DNA of 51,501 bases, from the NCBI GenBank assembly GCA_018697205.1, contig JABHTG010000095.1:1-51501 (forward strand). Reading direction: 5' to 3'. Below, one piece after another: positions 1 through 9,243 of this stretch. The translations under genes were made by a program, and so were the position numbers. Positions within the stretch are counted from its first letter, which is position 1. Each line of letters opens with the position of its first letter. The DNA comes from Nitrospina sp. GTDB taxonomy: Bacteria; Nitrospinota; Nitrospinia; Nitrospinales; VA-1. The notes beneath the pieces were generated by a model. The model was not told where the DNA came from and did not search any database. It was given only the letters and a program-made list of their open reading frames with translations.

Positions 1-370
1 CTGTTACAAAGAAAAAATAAATAGTTCCAGCAACTGAGAAAATTAGTAGGTCGTCTTCTATCTACAAATCAACTTCCCTAGTTGTGGCATTCTCACAATC
101 CATTTTCAAGTGGGTTTTACAGGAAATCAGATAAATGATACTATCCATAAGTTATTGAATAATAGGACTTTATGCAACTACAAAGATACTACAAACAAAA
201 AATAAAGTCTTTATAATCAACGACTTGCAGACGTAGAACGATTGAATGGGAATGATACCAACCAGTAGTATATCTGTATAACTCCAATAAAATCAATTAA
301 GTGTGAGTTTGTGCGTGAGAAGTTTGATGGTGGCTTATAGAGGTGAATATTCTTTGGAGGAGTAATAGTA
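1..370. other. Intergenic / leading edge, no gene seen
   Basis: No convincing coding frame on either strand, and no tRNA or strong terminator was recognised. The stretch is AT-rich with many stops in all frames. Only its last bases carry a recognisable signal: a GGAGG ribosome binding site at 356-360 serving the gene that starts at 371. Confidence 0.5.
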
Positions 371-700
371 ATGGCAAGTTTCAATCAAAGAGCAATAAAG
401 TGGATAGACTATATAAAAGAAAATTGTATTGATGCTTTAAAAAAATACTGTGAAGATCAATTATCAAAGGATTTAACTGGAGAAGAAAAACAAGATGCCC
501 GGGATTACCTGGAAAATCATATTAAAGCTGAAGTCATCAAACATTTTGGTTGTGAAGTAGATGATGACCATCCATACGCAATAGATAATAATGGTACCGA
601 TCAAGAAGCATTAGATAATATAATTATGGAAATAATTTTCATCTACAATAATCAAAAAGAAAGAGTCTTTGACAGGCTTCGCAAAAGTTTCCAATCTTAA
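371..700 (+). CDS. Hypothetical protein, small acidic alpha-helical
   Basis: The encoded 109-residue protein is not one I recognise. It is rich in Lys, Glu and Asp and looks mostly helical, with no signal peptide, membrane segment or cysteine pair suggesting metal binding. The ATG at 371 is well supported by a GGAGG ribosome binding site ending ten bases upstream. It stands alone on the plus strand, about 155 bases before selO, in a loosely packed accessory-looking area. Size and charge are compatible with an immunity or antitoxin-like protein, but nothing in the sequence proves that and no partner toxin is seen. The gene call is fairly firm; the function is unknown. Confidence 0.7.
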   Translation: MASFNQRAIKWIDYIKENCIDALKKYCEDQLSKDLTGEEKQDARDYLENHIKAEVIKHFGCEVDDDHPYAIDNNGTDQEALDNIIMEIIFIYNNQKERVFDRLRKSFQS

Positions 701-856
701 AGCTTAAAATTTCCCAACGAATATTGAAATTAAATAGTTAAAAATCTAGACTATTATTTGATGCCAGTGGCACAAAAACCAATAAGATAAATAGGTTTTC
801 GTTGTGTAAATTTTAAACTTATTTTTAAATTTTTCAACAACGCTTGGAGAATATAA

Positions 857-2368
857 GTGGCAAAATCAACTGAAATAATGGGGCAGAATACCCCTATCCG
901 CCCGCACTTTAACTTTGATAACACTTTTGCTCGCAAGCTCGAAGGCTTTGTCGTGTCCTGCCAAGCAGAGCCTGCTTCCGCACCCAAACTACTGCAATTC
1001 AACCATGTGCTAGCCGAAGAGCTCGGCCTTGATCCGGCCGTGCTAGATTCAAAAGTAGGTTTGGAAATTTTCTCAGGCAATGTGGCCCCCGAAGGCTCGG
1101 AACCACTCTCCCAAGGTTATGCTGGACATCAGTTTGGTGGTTTTGCACCTCAATTAGGAGATGGGCGTGCGTTGCTCCTCGGAGAGATTATCGACACTCA
1201 GCACAAGCGCCGCGATATCCAACTAAAAGGATCTGGGCGCACACCGTTCTCTCGAGGTGGAGATGGTAAGGCGTCTCTCGGACCGGTGCTACGCGAATAT
1301 CTAATTGGTGAGGGCATGCATGCGCTAGGCGTTCCGACCACACGAGCCTTGGCAGCAGTTAAAACGGGGGATAACGTCTATAGGGAAAGTCCTCTCCCCG
1401 GTGCTGTTCTCACCCGAGTTGCAGCTAGCCACATTCGTATCGGAACCTTCGAATTTGGCGCTGCGCGGGGTGACGTCGACAAAGTCCGTCAACTTGCAGA
1501 TTATACTATTGCAAGGCACTACCCCGAAGCAACCGATGCTAAAAACCCATACCTAGCCTTTTTTGCCGCTGTCACCGATGCCCAGGCCGCCTTAGTAGCC
1601 AGTTGGATGAACATCGGTTTCATACATGGCGTGATGAACACGGACAACATGACGATCTCCGGCGAGACAATCGATTATGGACCTTGTGCCTTTATGGATC
1701 GTTATGCAACGGGCACGGTGTTCAGCTCAATCGACACCCATGGCCGCTATGCATATGGCAACCAGCCCGCTATCCTGTCTTGGAATTTGACCCGATTAGC
1801 AGAAACACTTGTCCGGTTTGTCGATCCGAATAAAGACCGAGCCATCGAATTGCTAACTGACACGATACAGGGTATTCAGACTCTTTATGAGGCTCACTGG
1901 CTTTCAGGAATGCGCTCTAAGATCGGTTTGTCAACCGAAGACTCTCTTGACCTCAAACTAATCAACGATCTACTATTATTGATGGAAGAAGGGAATGCCG
2001 ATTTTACCCTCGTCTTTCGACGACTTGCACAAGCTTTGCGAGGTGATATTGATACGGTAAGAAATCTATTCGAAGAACCTGATGCCTTTGATATTTGGGC
2101 GCAACGTTGGCGACAACGCCTAAAGCAGGATGGAATCGCCGCAGAAGCTAGGGCACAGGCGATGAATCGGATCAACCCAATCTATATCCCACGAAACCAT
2201 AAGGTCGAAGAGGCCCTCACTGCTGCAGTAGAACAGGATGATATGATGCCCTTCTCTCAAATGCTGGGCATTTTGAGTCATCCCTTCGAGGAGGTACCAG
2301 AAAATCAGGCCTATGCTTTACCGGCTCCAATTTCGGACTTACCCTATCGGACTTTTTGCGGTACTTGA
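857..2368 (+). CDS. selO: SelO/YdiU family protein adenylyltransferase (AMPylator)
   Basis: This is a SelO (YdiU) family pseudokinase-fold enzyme. Characterised members transfer AMP from ATP to Ser, Thr or Tyr of proteins, linked to redox stress. Visible signatures are the GYAGHQFGGFAPQLGDGR block near residue 88, the QLKGSGRTPFSR block that holds the nucleotide-binding lysine, and the HGVMNTDNM segment with metal-binding Asn/Asp. At 503 residues it is full length. The C-terminus ends FCGT, with Cys at the place where eukaryotic homologues carry selenocysteine. The GTG start at 857 is preferred because GGAG lies seven bases upstream; an ATG at 878 is the alternative. By eye the gene is near 50 percent G+C, well above its neighbours, which suggests acquisition by transfer. 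Confidence 0.95.
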   Translation: MAKSTEIMGQNTPIRPHFNFDNTFARKLEGFVVSCQAEPASAPKLLQFNHVLAEELGLDPAVLDSKVGLEIFSGNVAPEGSEPLSQGYAGHQFGGFAPQLGDGRALLLGEIIDTQHKRRDIQLKGSGRTPFSRGGDGKASLGPVLREYLIGEGMHALGVPTTRALAAVKTGDNVYRESPLPGAVLTRVAASHIRIGTFEFGAARGDVDKVRQLADYTIARHYPEATDAKNPYLAFFAAVTDAQAALVASWMNIGFIHGVMNTDNMTISGETIDYGPCAFMDRYATGTVFSSIDTHGRYAYGNQPAILSWNLTRLAETLVRFVDPNKDRAIELLTDTIQGIQTLYEAHWLSGMRSKIGLSTEDSLDLKLINDLLLLMEEGNADFTLVFRRLAQALRGDIDTVRNLFEEPDAFDIWAQRWRQRLKQDGIAAEARAQAMNRINPIYIPRNHKVEEALTAAVEQDDMMPFSQMLGILSHPFEEVPENQAYALPAPISDLPYRTFCGT

Positions 2369-2490
2369 TTGCTGATGCTCGTTAAATATGATTTTTATAC
2401 ACTTTAGGAAAGTTGCTTACATAGTTTTATATGACTGACAATTTTTAATTTTTTAGCATGAATCTTATCTGTTATTTTTTTACATAACTT

Positions 2491-2829
2491 ATGAACAATC
2501 AAAAAGAAATTAATACTCTCATTAATCTATCAAGAAATGTTGGTCAGGCATTTTGTGACAAAGATACATTTGAAGAAACATCTTCAAATCAAATAGTTCA
2601 AAAATGGAAATACCGAGGTGTGACATTTAAAATTATTTTTCCAGAAAGTCCAAGTGATGGAATAACAGTAAGCAATTGTTACGCGGAGATGAGAAGACAG
2701 TTAAGAGAAATTAATTTGGAAGCACCATCAGAGTTTAGTATGAGATTGGTTAGCAATTATAGCAAAGTTGCCGAGTTAGTATTGTTGGATGAGTTGTGGG
2801 AAGAACTTGGCACGGATGATAAAATTTAA
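2491..2829 (+). CDS. Hypothetical protein, 112 aa
   Basis: I do not recognise this 112-residue protein. It has no signal peptide or membrane helix; it mixes short strands (KYRGVTFKIIF) and helices (LREINLEA, VAELVLLDELWEEL) and has two cysteines far apart. No clear ribosome binding site precedes the ATG, so the start is uncertain. Codon usage and low G+C match the surrounding genome rather than selO upstream. It is a lone gene between selO and a 415-base gap; context gives no clue to its role. Confidence 0.6.
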   Translation: MNNQKEINTLINLSRNVGQAFCDKDTFEETSSNQIVQKWKYRGVTFKIIFPESPSDGITVSNCYAEMRRQLREINLEAPSEFSMRLVSNYSKVAELVLLDELWEELGTDDKI

Positions 2830-3244
2830 TGCATCTTTTACTTTTTAAAGGTTTAGTGACTTTTCTGACCGAGTTAAATTAACTTTTAACTTGCAAAAAA
2901 TTGCAAAAAGCTATTTAGCGGAGCTACAAGCATGTCTCAAAAAAAACAAACCCTTTTAATTATATAGGATGAACTACAAACTAATAAATACTGGCATTGA
3001 AGCACATAGGTTTTTGCCTTTATTGAGAAAGAAAGCTTAACGAAAAAGAATTGCCTAGAATTGATCTAAGCGTAATATAAATTTTATAACATTACGTTTT
3101 TGATTTTATCTATCAACGTAGGTATGATAAGCACTTTAAAAAATTAAATAATCCGGATTTACAGTTAATGGTTAACATGTGTGAGAAAATTAATTTTAAC
3201 GGCCACGGTGTGTTAGTTCAAAAAAAGAGGCTACCGAATACATA
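2830..3244. other. Intergenic, 415 bases, no gene seen
   Basis: No coding frame of note. Around 3071-3101 a six-base inverted repeat (CGTAAT/ATTACG) is followed by a short T run on the plus strand and could be a weak terminator for the gene ending at 2829, but the stem is short. The stretch also contains the leader of the radical SAM gene at 3245. Confidence 0.4.
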
Positions 3245-4879
3245 ATGTCAAATATTCTACTAGTTGTTCCTCATTTTTGGGACCCAATTTGTGTTCCTTT
3301 GGGGGTGTCCTCTCTCAAGTCCTATGCTGAAGGTGAGGGTCACCATGTAGACCTTTTGGACTTTAATACAAATAACCAAATATTTAAATTGCAGAATAAA
3401 TATTTTTTAACTGTTTTGAAAATGTTCCCTTATATGGAGAGGTGGAATATATTCCGAAATGGTACAGAAATGTTATCTATTCATCAACTCCTGTACCTTA
3501 ACGCAAGAAGCAAAACCTACTACCCAGATCTAGTTGCCGAAGTAATGAACATGGATGGAAGAAATCATTCAAAATTTTGCGAGCAACTCGATGTAAGTAA
3601 GTTTGATGCTATTTTTGATAAATTATACTCAATGATCGAGCACGTAGTTAAGCAAGAGATGCAACTAAAAGACTATCAGTTTATCGGATGCCACTTGAAT
3701 AACTCAACTTGGGCAGGAACCACCCATTGTTTAAAATATGCAAAAAAGCTAAATGGTAGAATTAAAACTATAGTTGGTGGACCTGGCCCAGTCATGGGAA
3801 TAACTTCCAGCCCCCATGAAGTTAAAGATTTTATGAAAAAAAATGATTTTATTGATCATTTTGTTATCGGTGAAGGAGAAAAAGCACTTGTCAAAATACT
3901 TAATAATGAAATTCCAGCAAGGATTATTGACCCAGTTCTCTTGAAATCTCTTCTTGAAGATAGCAATGCTTTCATAGATTTCAAAAAAGCTCCGATCCCT
4001 GACTATGGCAATCTCAAAATTCAGAAATATTTGCAACTGTCTGTATCAAGTTCCAGAGGGTGCCCTTTTGAATGTTCTTTTTGTGCAGAGACAGTATTTT
4101 GGGAAGGATTCAGATCCAATACAGCACCATCCGTCTATAGTCAAATTGATAGTCTTGCTAATAAGTACAAGAGGTCCTCTTTTTATATTTGTGACTCATT
4201 GACAAACCATATAATCACGCCATTAACTCAGGAAATCAAAGATAACAATAAACCCTATACTCTCGATTGCTATTTAAGAGCTGATAAAATATGCACGCAA
4301 GAAGATCGCACAAAATCTTGGCGAGAAGGGGGATTATTTCGTGCCAGGCTTGGAATGGAATCTGCCAGTCAAAGAATTTTGGACGACATGGTTAAAAATA
4401 CCACCCCCGAAAATATGGAAATGAGCTTGTATGCTTTATCCAAACATGGAATCTTAACATCAACATTATGGATAATTGCGTATCCAGGTGAGACAGAAAA
4501 TGAATTCAAAGAAACACTTAAATTTATTAAAAGCAGTTCGAAACATATTTATCAGTCCGATCCCTGGCTTTTTCAATATCACCCTGTTGGACTCTCGAAA
4601 TCCGATAAAATTAACTCCGAAAAAGGATCTAAAGCACGATTTAGTGACTACATCAATGAAATTCTCTCCGTTTCCCCTTACCACGTAGATGAAGATTTGT
4701 CGCAAGAGGAGCGTTTCGGAAGACTTGAGCAGTTCACATGTGAAATGGAAGAGCTTGGAATTCTAAACCCATATTCGATAACAGATATTTTTAAAGCTGA
4801 AAAAAGATTTTCAGGTTTAAACTCAGGAAAAAATAGCGGATGGGATCCCGTTTCAAGTATGGCAAACCTAGACTCTTAA
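3245..4879 (+). CDS. Cobalamin-binding-type radical SAM protein
   Basis: The N-terminal 200 residues look like the B12-binding (Rossmann-like) domain of class B radical SAM enzymes: an opening strand, then a PLGVSSLKSYAEGEGH segment and later VGGPGPVM. The radical SAM core follows with CPFECSFC near residue 273, the CxxxCxxC motif that binds the 4Fe-4S cluster cleaving S-adenosylmethionine. A GEGEKAL segment lies between the two domains, typical of this family. Members methylate unactivated carbons or rearrange substrates; the substrate here cannot be read from sequence. The gene is monocistronic, 545 codons with stop, with a 271-base gap after it. A GAGG lies about 14 bases before the ATG, a loose match. 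Family assignment is strong, specific function unknown. Confidence 0.85.
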   Translation: MSNILLVVPHFWDPICVPLGVSSLKSYAEGEGHHVDLLDFNTNNQIFKLQNKYFLTVLKMFPYMERWNIFRNGTEMLSIHQLLYLNARSKTYYPDLVAEVMNMDGRNHSKFCEQLDVSKFDAIFDKLYSMIEHVVKQEMQLKDYQFIGCHLNNSTWAGTTHCLKYAKKLNGRIKTIVGGPGPVMGITSSPHEVKDFMKKNDFIDHFVIGEGEKALVKILNNEIPARIIDPVLLKSLLEDSNAFIDFKKAPIPDYGNLKIQKYLQLSVSSSRGCPFECSFCAETVFWEGFRSNTAPSVYSQIDSLANKYKRSSFYICDSLTNHIITPLTQEIKDNNKPYTLDCYLRADKICTQEDRTKSWREGGLFRARLGMESASQRILDDMVKNTTPENMEMSLYALSKHGILTSTLWIIAYPGETENEFKETLKFIKSSSKHIYQSDPWLFQYHPVGLSKSDKINSEKGSKARFSDYINEILSVSPYHVDEDLSQEERFGRLEQFTCEMEELGILNPYSITDIFKAEKRFSGLNSGKNSGWDPVSSMANLDS

Positions 4880-5150
4880 AATGATTTGAAAAGCTTTGCT
4901 CTTTCTAAATAAGTTGCACTCTAGCGATTTTATAACAATATATTGCATGTTAAGTTCAATAGTTTCTCAAAAATTGGTCACAATATTGTGTTCTTAAGTT
5001 TGCCTTTCCCAGCGTAAATACGAACTTCGTGCAAAGTAAACTCCCCATATTTTTTATAAATTTATGTTTATTTGTCGAATTAGCAGTCCCAATTTTTTTA
5101 GTTAATAATAACTATTTTTATACTTTAATTATAAATTCTGAGTAAGTTTT

Positions 5151-5531
5151 ATGAAACAGCACCATTTGGGAATAGCATGCCACGATATAGATGCTTACTG
5201 TAAAAAAATTGAACAAATACACAATGTAGTGGCGAAAACGGAGGTGCTATTCGATAAAGAACAACAAGTCAACGTTCAATTACTATCGCTTGAAGATGGC
5301 ACCAATTTGGAACTCATTTCAGGAAAGGTTGTGGCTGGTTTTCTTAAAAAAAATGTAAACTTATACCATGTTTGCTACGAAGTCGAAGATATTGAATTTG
5401 AAATAAAAAAAGCAATAAAAAACGGAGCATTTTTGATGTCGACACCTAAAATTTCTGCTTTGTTTGGTGGACGAAAAGCTTGTTTTTTAATGTTCCCATA
5501 TGGTTTAGTTGAATTTTTAGCAACTGATTAG
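5151..5531 (+). CDS. VOC / glyoxalase-fold family protein
   Basis: A 126-residue single-domain protein of the vicinal oxygen chelate superfamily, with a start (HHLGIACHDID) and C-terminal half (LYHVCYEVEDIE, then KACFLMFPYGLVEFLA) resembling methylmalonyl-CoA epimerase-like members. The His in HHLGIA, His in YHVCYEV and Glu in LVEFL are candidate metal ligands. It precedes an FkbH-like gene by about 200 bases on the same strand; VOC proteins of this type are often found beside FkbH/ACP systems, so it may act on an acyl-thioester or surface-sugar precursor. That role is inferred from neighbourhood only. No strong ribosome binding site is visible. Confidence 0.75.
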   Translation: MKQHHLGIACHDIDAYCKKIEQIHNVVAKTEVLFDKEQQVNVQLLSLEDGTNLELISGKVVAGFLKKNVNLYHVCYEVEDIEFEIKKAIKNGAFLMSTPKISALFGGRKACFLMFPYGLVEFLATD

Positions 5532-5660
5532 TAACCGTGATAATAGCAACTAACATTCAGCTGAAATATAGTATCTCATTTGCCGTTAAATCAGGCTTGC
5601 ACGAAATAATGATATTTATTCGATTATATTGGAATTTCACCCAAAATAAAAAAATCTGAC

Positions 5661-5738
5661 GTGGTCGTAAAAGAGATTGAAAATCGTATTGCATTGCATT
5701 ATTTGAGAATGGGTAAGCTGGTATCTAATGATGAGTGA
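5661..5738 (+). CDS. Possible small ORF or gene remnant overlapping the fkbH-like start
   Basis: A frame open from about 5613 to 5738 encodes a protein-like stretch ending KEIENRIALHYLRMGKLVSN, and its TGA overlaps the start region of the FkbH-like gene, as translationally coupled genes do. The only ordinary start codon is a GTG at 5661, giving 25 residues, without a clear ribosome binding site. It could be a tiny coupled leader, the tail of a decayed gene, or chance. Listed because composition is unlike the surrounding AT-rich spacer. Confidence 0.2.
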   Translation: MVVKEIENRIALHYLRMGKLVSNDE

Positions 5739-7620
5739 TGAACTCTATGTCAATCTAGAATGGTTACCACGCGTGCCAGATGATTTTAATGAACAGTTGC
5801 AAATTGCAACTCAGGAGAAGACACCTGGTAGTCTCCTTCGTAAGTTAACTGGTTATGCACTGCACATCAATCAGATCCACCGTGTAGCAAAGATCATTAC
5901 TACAACACAAAAGGGTAATATCGACCTGAAACCTTTAAAACCTTTTAGTCTGGGTATTGTCTCCAATGCTACCACATCTTTTATTGTTCCGGCATTAGTA
6001 GCAACAGCCGCACGTTATGGCTTCTCATTAACCGTTCATGAGGCCCCTTATGGTCAAGTAATGCAAGTAGCATTAGGAAAAGTCGAAGCCTTTGAAAATG
6101 TAGTAATGGATGCCATTCTCATTGCCATTGACTGTAAAGGACTACCTATACAGAGCAATACACCCGCTTTCAGCAAAGACACCGATACAGTTAATAGTTC
6201 TTTGAATTATTTAAATACTATTTGTACCCAACTTAAGGAGAAGTATGGTGCACCTTGTATCATACAAACCAGCGCCCAAGAGCCAGAGAGTTTTTTTGGC
6301 AGCTTTGATATCCAAGTCAACAACACATCGCGCCAGTTTATAAATACTTTTAATTCAGCTTTGGTGAATGAAGTTGCTGCAAGAGGGGATTTTTTGCTAG
6401 ATGTAGCCGCCATTGCAGAAACTGTCGGGTTGGCGAACTGGCATGATCCCGTAATGCACCTTATGGCAAAGTTACCCTTTGCTCAAAAGTTGGTACCATT
6501 TTACGCTGAGCAGGTTTGTCGCATAATAGCTGCTATGTCTGGTAAGGCAAGACGCGCCCTAATATTGGATCTAGATAATACCTTGTGGGGTGGAGTGATT
6601 GGGGATGACGGCCTGAATGGAATAGAACTCAGCCCAGGAGATACCGTGGGCGAGGCCTATTTAGCAGTTCAGAATACAGTTTTAAAACTGCATCAGCGAG
6701 GCATCGTTCTAGCTGTCTGTTCCAAAAACAATGATACTACCGCGCGCATTCCGTTTCGTGAACACCCTGATATGTTACTTAAAGAAAGCCATATTGCAGT
6801 TTTTCAAGCGAACTGGGAAGACAAGGTACCCAATATTAAGCTTATTGCTAAAACATTGAACCTAGGATTAGAATCAATTGTTTTTTTAGATGACAATCCT
6901 GTAGAGCGAGATCGGATACGCTACTCTCTGCCAGAAGTAGCTGTGCCAGAATTACCCAAAGATCCGGCATATTACCCGCGCACTTTGCTTGCAGCTGGCT
7001 ATTTTGAAGCTGTATATTTTTCAGATGAAGACAGAAATCGGGTGGTGGACTATCAGGCTAACGCTAAGCGCGTTGCTCTTCGTGAAACGGCAACCGACCT
7101 GAATGCCTATTTAAAGACTTTGCAAATGACGGCAGTTTTGCGACCTTTTGATGAAAATGGTATTAAGCGAATTGTACAACTGATTTCTAAAACTAACCAA
7201 TTCAATCTAACTACATATCGTCATAATGAAACCCAGGTACGAGACTTTATGAAGAACGGCCAATACTTAACTCTTCAAGTTCGTTTAGCAGATACCTTTG
7301 GAGATAATGGTATGGTTAGTGTTGTTATCTGCAAAAAAAATACTGAGAAGTGGTTTATAGATACTTGGCTAATGAGTTGTCGAGTTTTGAATAGAAGACT
7401 CGAAGAAACAGTTTTTTATGAGATAGTAAAGGCTGCAAAATTAGAAGGTGCAAAAAAAATAACTGGAGTGTATATTCCAACCGAACGAAATGAAATTGTT
7501 CGCGATCATTATCTTAAATTAGGTTTTGAAGTATTGAATACTGATACTTCAGGAGCTACTACATGGTCAACAAGTATAGATAACATAGATATTCCAGACC
7601 TTCCTATAGACCTCCTTTAA
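5728..7620 (+). CDS. FkbH-like HAD-IIIC acyl-loading enzyme
   Basis: A 630-residue protein of the FkbH type. About the first 250 residues look like the SGNH/Rossmann-like N-terminal part; near residue 280 the HAD motif LDLDNTLWGGVIGDDG appears, followed by VCSKNN and LDDNPVERD, the other HAD motifs; the C-terminus is GNAT-like (FGDNGMVSVVI, then LEETVFYEIV). Characterised FkbH proteins dephosphorylate 1,3-bisphosphoglycerate and load a glyceryl unit onto an acyl carrier protein; related proteins activate other hydroxyacyl groups. MBOAT and SGNH genes follow at eight-base spacings, and an ACP gene lies 4 kb away, so this enzyme probably supplies the acyl group for O-acylation of a surface polymer. 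The ATG at 5728 is followed by a second ATG; no strong ribosome binding site. Confidence 0.9.
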   Translation: MMSDELYVNLEWLPRVPDDFNEQLQIATQEKTPGSLLRKLTGYALHINQIHRVAKIITTTQKGNIDLKPLKPFSLGIVSNATTSFIVPALVATAARYGFSLTVHEAPYGQVMQVALGKVEAFENVVMDAILIAIDCKGLPIQSNTPAFSKDTDTVNSSLNYLNTICTQLKEKYGAPCIIQTSAQEPESFFGSFDIQVNNTSRQFINTFNSALVNEVAARGDFLLDVAAIAETVGLANWHDPVMHLMAKLPFAQKLVPFYAEQVCRIIAAMSGKARRALILDLDNTLWGGVIGDDGLNGIELSPGDTVGEAYLAVQNTVLKLHQRGIVLAVCSKNNDTTARIPFREHPDMLLKESHIAVFQANWEDKVPNIKLIAKTLNLGLESIVFLDDNPVERDRIRYSLPEVAVPELPKDPAYYPRTLLAAGYFEAVYFSDEDRNRVVDYQANAKRVALRETATDLNAYLKTLQMTAVLRPFDENGIKRIVQLISKTNQFNLTTYRHNETQVRDFMKNGQYLTLQVRLADTFGDNGMVSVVICKKNTEKWFIDTWLMSCRVLNRRLEETVFYEIVKAAKLEGAKKITGVYIPTERNEIVRDHYLKLGFEVLNTDTSGATTWSTSIDNIDIPDLPIDLL

Positions 7621-7628
7621 TCCACAAT

Positions 7629-9236
7629 ATGCTCTTCAATTCATACGTATTTCTATTTATTTTTCTTCCAGTTACTTTATATGGATTTCATCTAATAGGA
7701 AAACAAGGGCATCATAAAGTTGCCATTAGTTGGTTGGTGGTAGCGTCTCTGATTTTCTATGGCTGGTGGAACCCTGCCTATCTTGGACTAATACTTGGGT
7801 CTATTCTGTTTAATTATGCATTAGGTTTTTTTTTACTAGGCAGGCCTTACAAGTGGATTTTATTTATTGGTATAGCAGGAAATCTAGCAGTATTAGGATA
7901 TTTTAAGTACGCAAATTTTTTCATCGATAATATTAATGCTCTAACAAGCAATAATATTGTATTGGAGCAAATCATTCTACCTCTTGGAATTTCTTTCTTT
8001 ACTTTTCAGCAAATCACCTACCTAGTTGATGTATATCGTGGCGAAACAAAAGAATATAACTTTCTACACTATTGTCTCTTCGTTGTCTTCTTCCCACAAT
8101 TGATTGTGGGGCCAATTGTTCACCATAAAGAAATGTTACCGCAGTTTGCAAAAGACGTACTTTATAAGCTGAACTCAAAAAATTTAGCAGTAGGGTTTAC
8201 TATTTTTATTATTGGATTATTCAAAAAAGTAGTCCTCGCCGATGGAATTGCAACCTATGCTACGCCAGTGTTTGCGGCGGCTGAAAATGGAGTTTTCCTG
8301 ACATTTTTTGAGGCATGGGCTGGCGCTCTTGCTTATACTTTTCAGCTTTATTTTGATTTTTCTGGTTATTCTGATATGGCAATAGGCCTTGCTCGTATGT
8401 TTGGCATAACTCTTCCCGTAAATTTCTCATCTCCTTATAAGGCAAATAATATAGCTGTTTTTTGGAGACGTTGGCATATAACTCTATCACGTCTAATAAA
8501 GGATTATTTGTTCTATCCTATCTCATTATCGCTAACAAGATTTGCAGTTATAAAAAATTACGGCTCTGTTAGATTATTCATTTTAACGATTTTAATACCC
8601 ACAATGTTTACTTTTTTTTGGGTAGGATTGTGGCACGGGGCGGGCTGGAACTTTATTTTATTTGGGCTTGCCCACGGTACTTATATTGTAATTTATAGTG
8701 CATGGGTTCAGATTAAGCCAAGCATCCCTGATAATAGAGTAATAAAGTCAACTGTAATAGCAAATTCAATTGGAAGAGTAGTTACGTTCTTAGCTATTGT
8801 TCTTTCCCTGGTAGTATTCCCCGCTGAGAGTATTGATGGCGCTGGTAATATGCTGGCAGCGATGCTTGGGGGACACGGACTATCCTTATCACCATCACTA
8901 ATAGGCAGAATTGGTAATTTAGAACCGTGGCTATTGGGCCATGGAATTGTATTCCACGGCATGTTCCACAATCATGCATTTGGGGTTAACCCAAAAGCGG
9001 GGGTCGTATGGGTTGTAGCCTTGTTTCTTATTGCCATGCTTCTTCCAAATACACAACAGCTTCTAGGTCGCTACCGCCCGGTTCTTGAAATTTACAAAAA
9101 CGAAGTGCCTCGTTTAAGCCATCGCTGGATGGAGTGGAGACCTTCAATTTTATGGGCTTTCTTTACCTTCAGTATTTTTATCATCGCGATACTAAACTTG
9201 ACACAGACCAGCGAGTTCCTATATTTTCAGTTCTAA
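7629..9236 (+). CDS. MBOAT family membrane O-acyltransferase (AlgI/DltB/PatA-like)
   Basis: A polytopic inner-membrane protein of 535 residues with about ten or more hydrophobic segments. The MBOAT signatures are present: WRRWHITLSRLIKDYL near residue 280 and GLWHGAGWNFILFGLAHG near residue 335, the latter with the invariant active-site histidine. Family members pass an acyl group from the cytoplasmic side to a substrate outside, as in alginate acetylation or D-alanylation. It starts eight bases after the FkbH-like stop and is followed seven bases after its own stop by the SGNH-like gene, so the three form an operon. No ribosome binding site is obvious, which fits translational coupling. The transferred group is inferred to come from the FkbH/ACP pair. 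Confidence 0.93.
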   Translation: MLFNSYVFLFIFLPVTLYGFHLIGKQGHHKVAISWLVVASLIFYGWWNPAYLGLILGSILFNYALGFFLLGRPYKWILFIGIAGNLAVLGYFKYANFFIDNINALTSNNIVLEQIILPLGISFFTFQQITYLVDVYRGETKEYNFLHYCLFVVFFPQLIVGPIVHHKEMLPQFAKDVLYKLNSKNLAVGFTIFIIGLFKKVVLADGIATYATPVFAAAENGVFLTFFEAWAGALAYTFQLYFDFSGYSDMAIGLARMFGITLPVNFSSPYKANNIAVFWRRWHITLSRLIKDYLFYPISLSLTRFAVIKNYGSVRLFILTILIPTMFTFFWVGLWHGAGWNFILFGLAHGTYIVIYSAWVQIKPSIPDNRVIKSTVIANSIGRVVTFLAIVLSLVVFPAESIDGAGNMLAAMLGGHGLSLSPSLIGRIGNLEPWLLGHGIVFHGMFHNHAFGVNPKAGVVWVVALFLIAMLLPNTQQLLGRYRPVLEIYKNEVPRLSHRWMEWRPSILWAFFTFSIFIIAILNLTQTSEFLYFQF

Positions 9237-9243
9237 GATTTAG

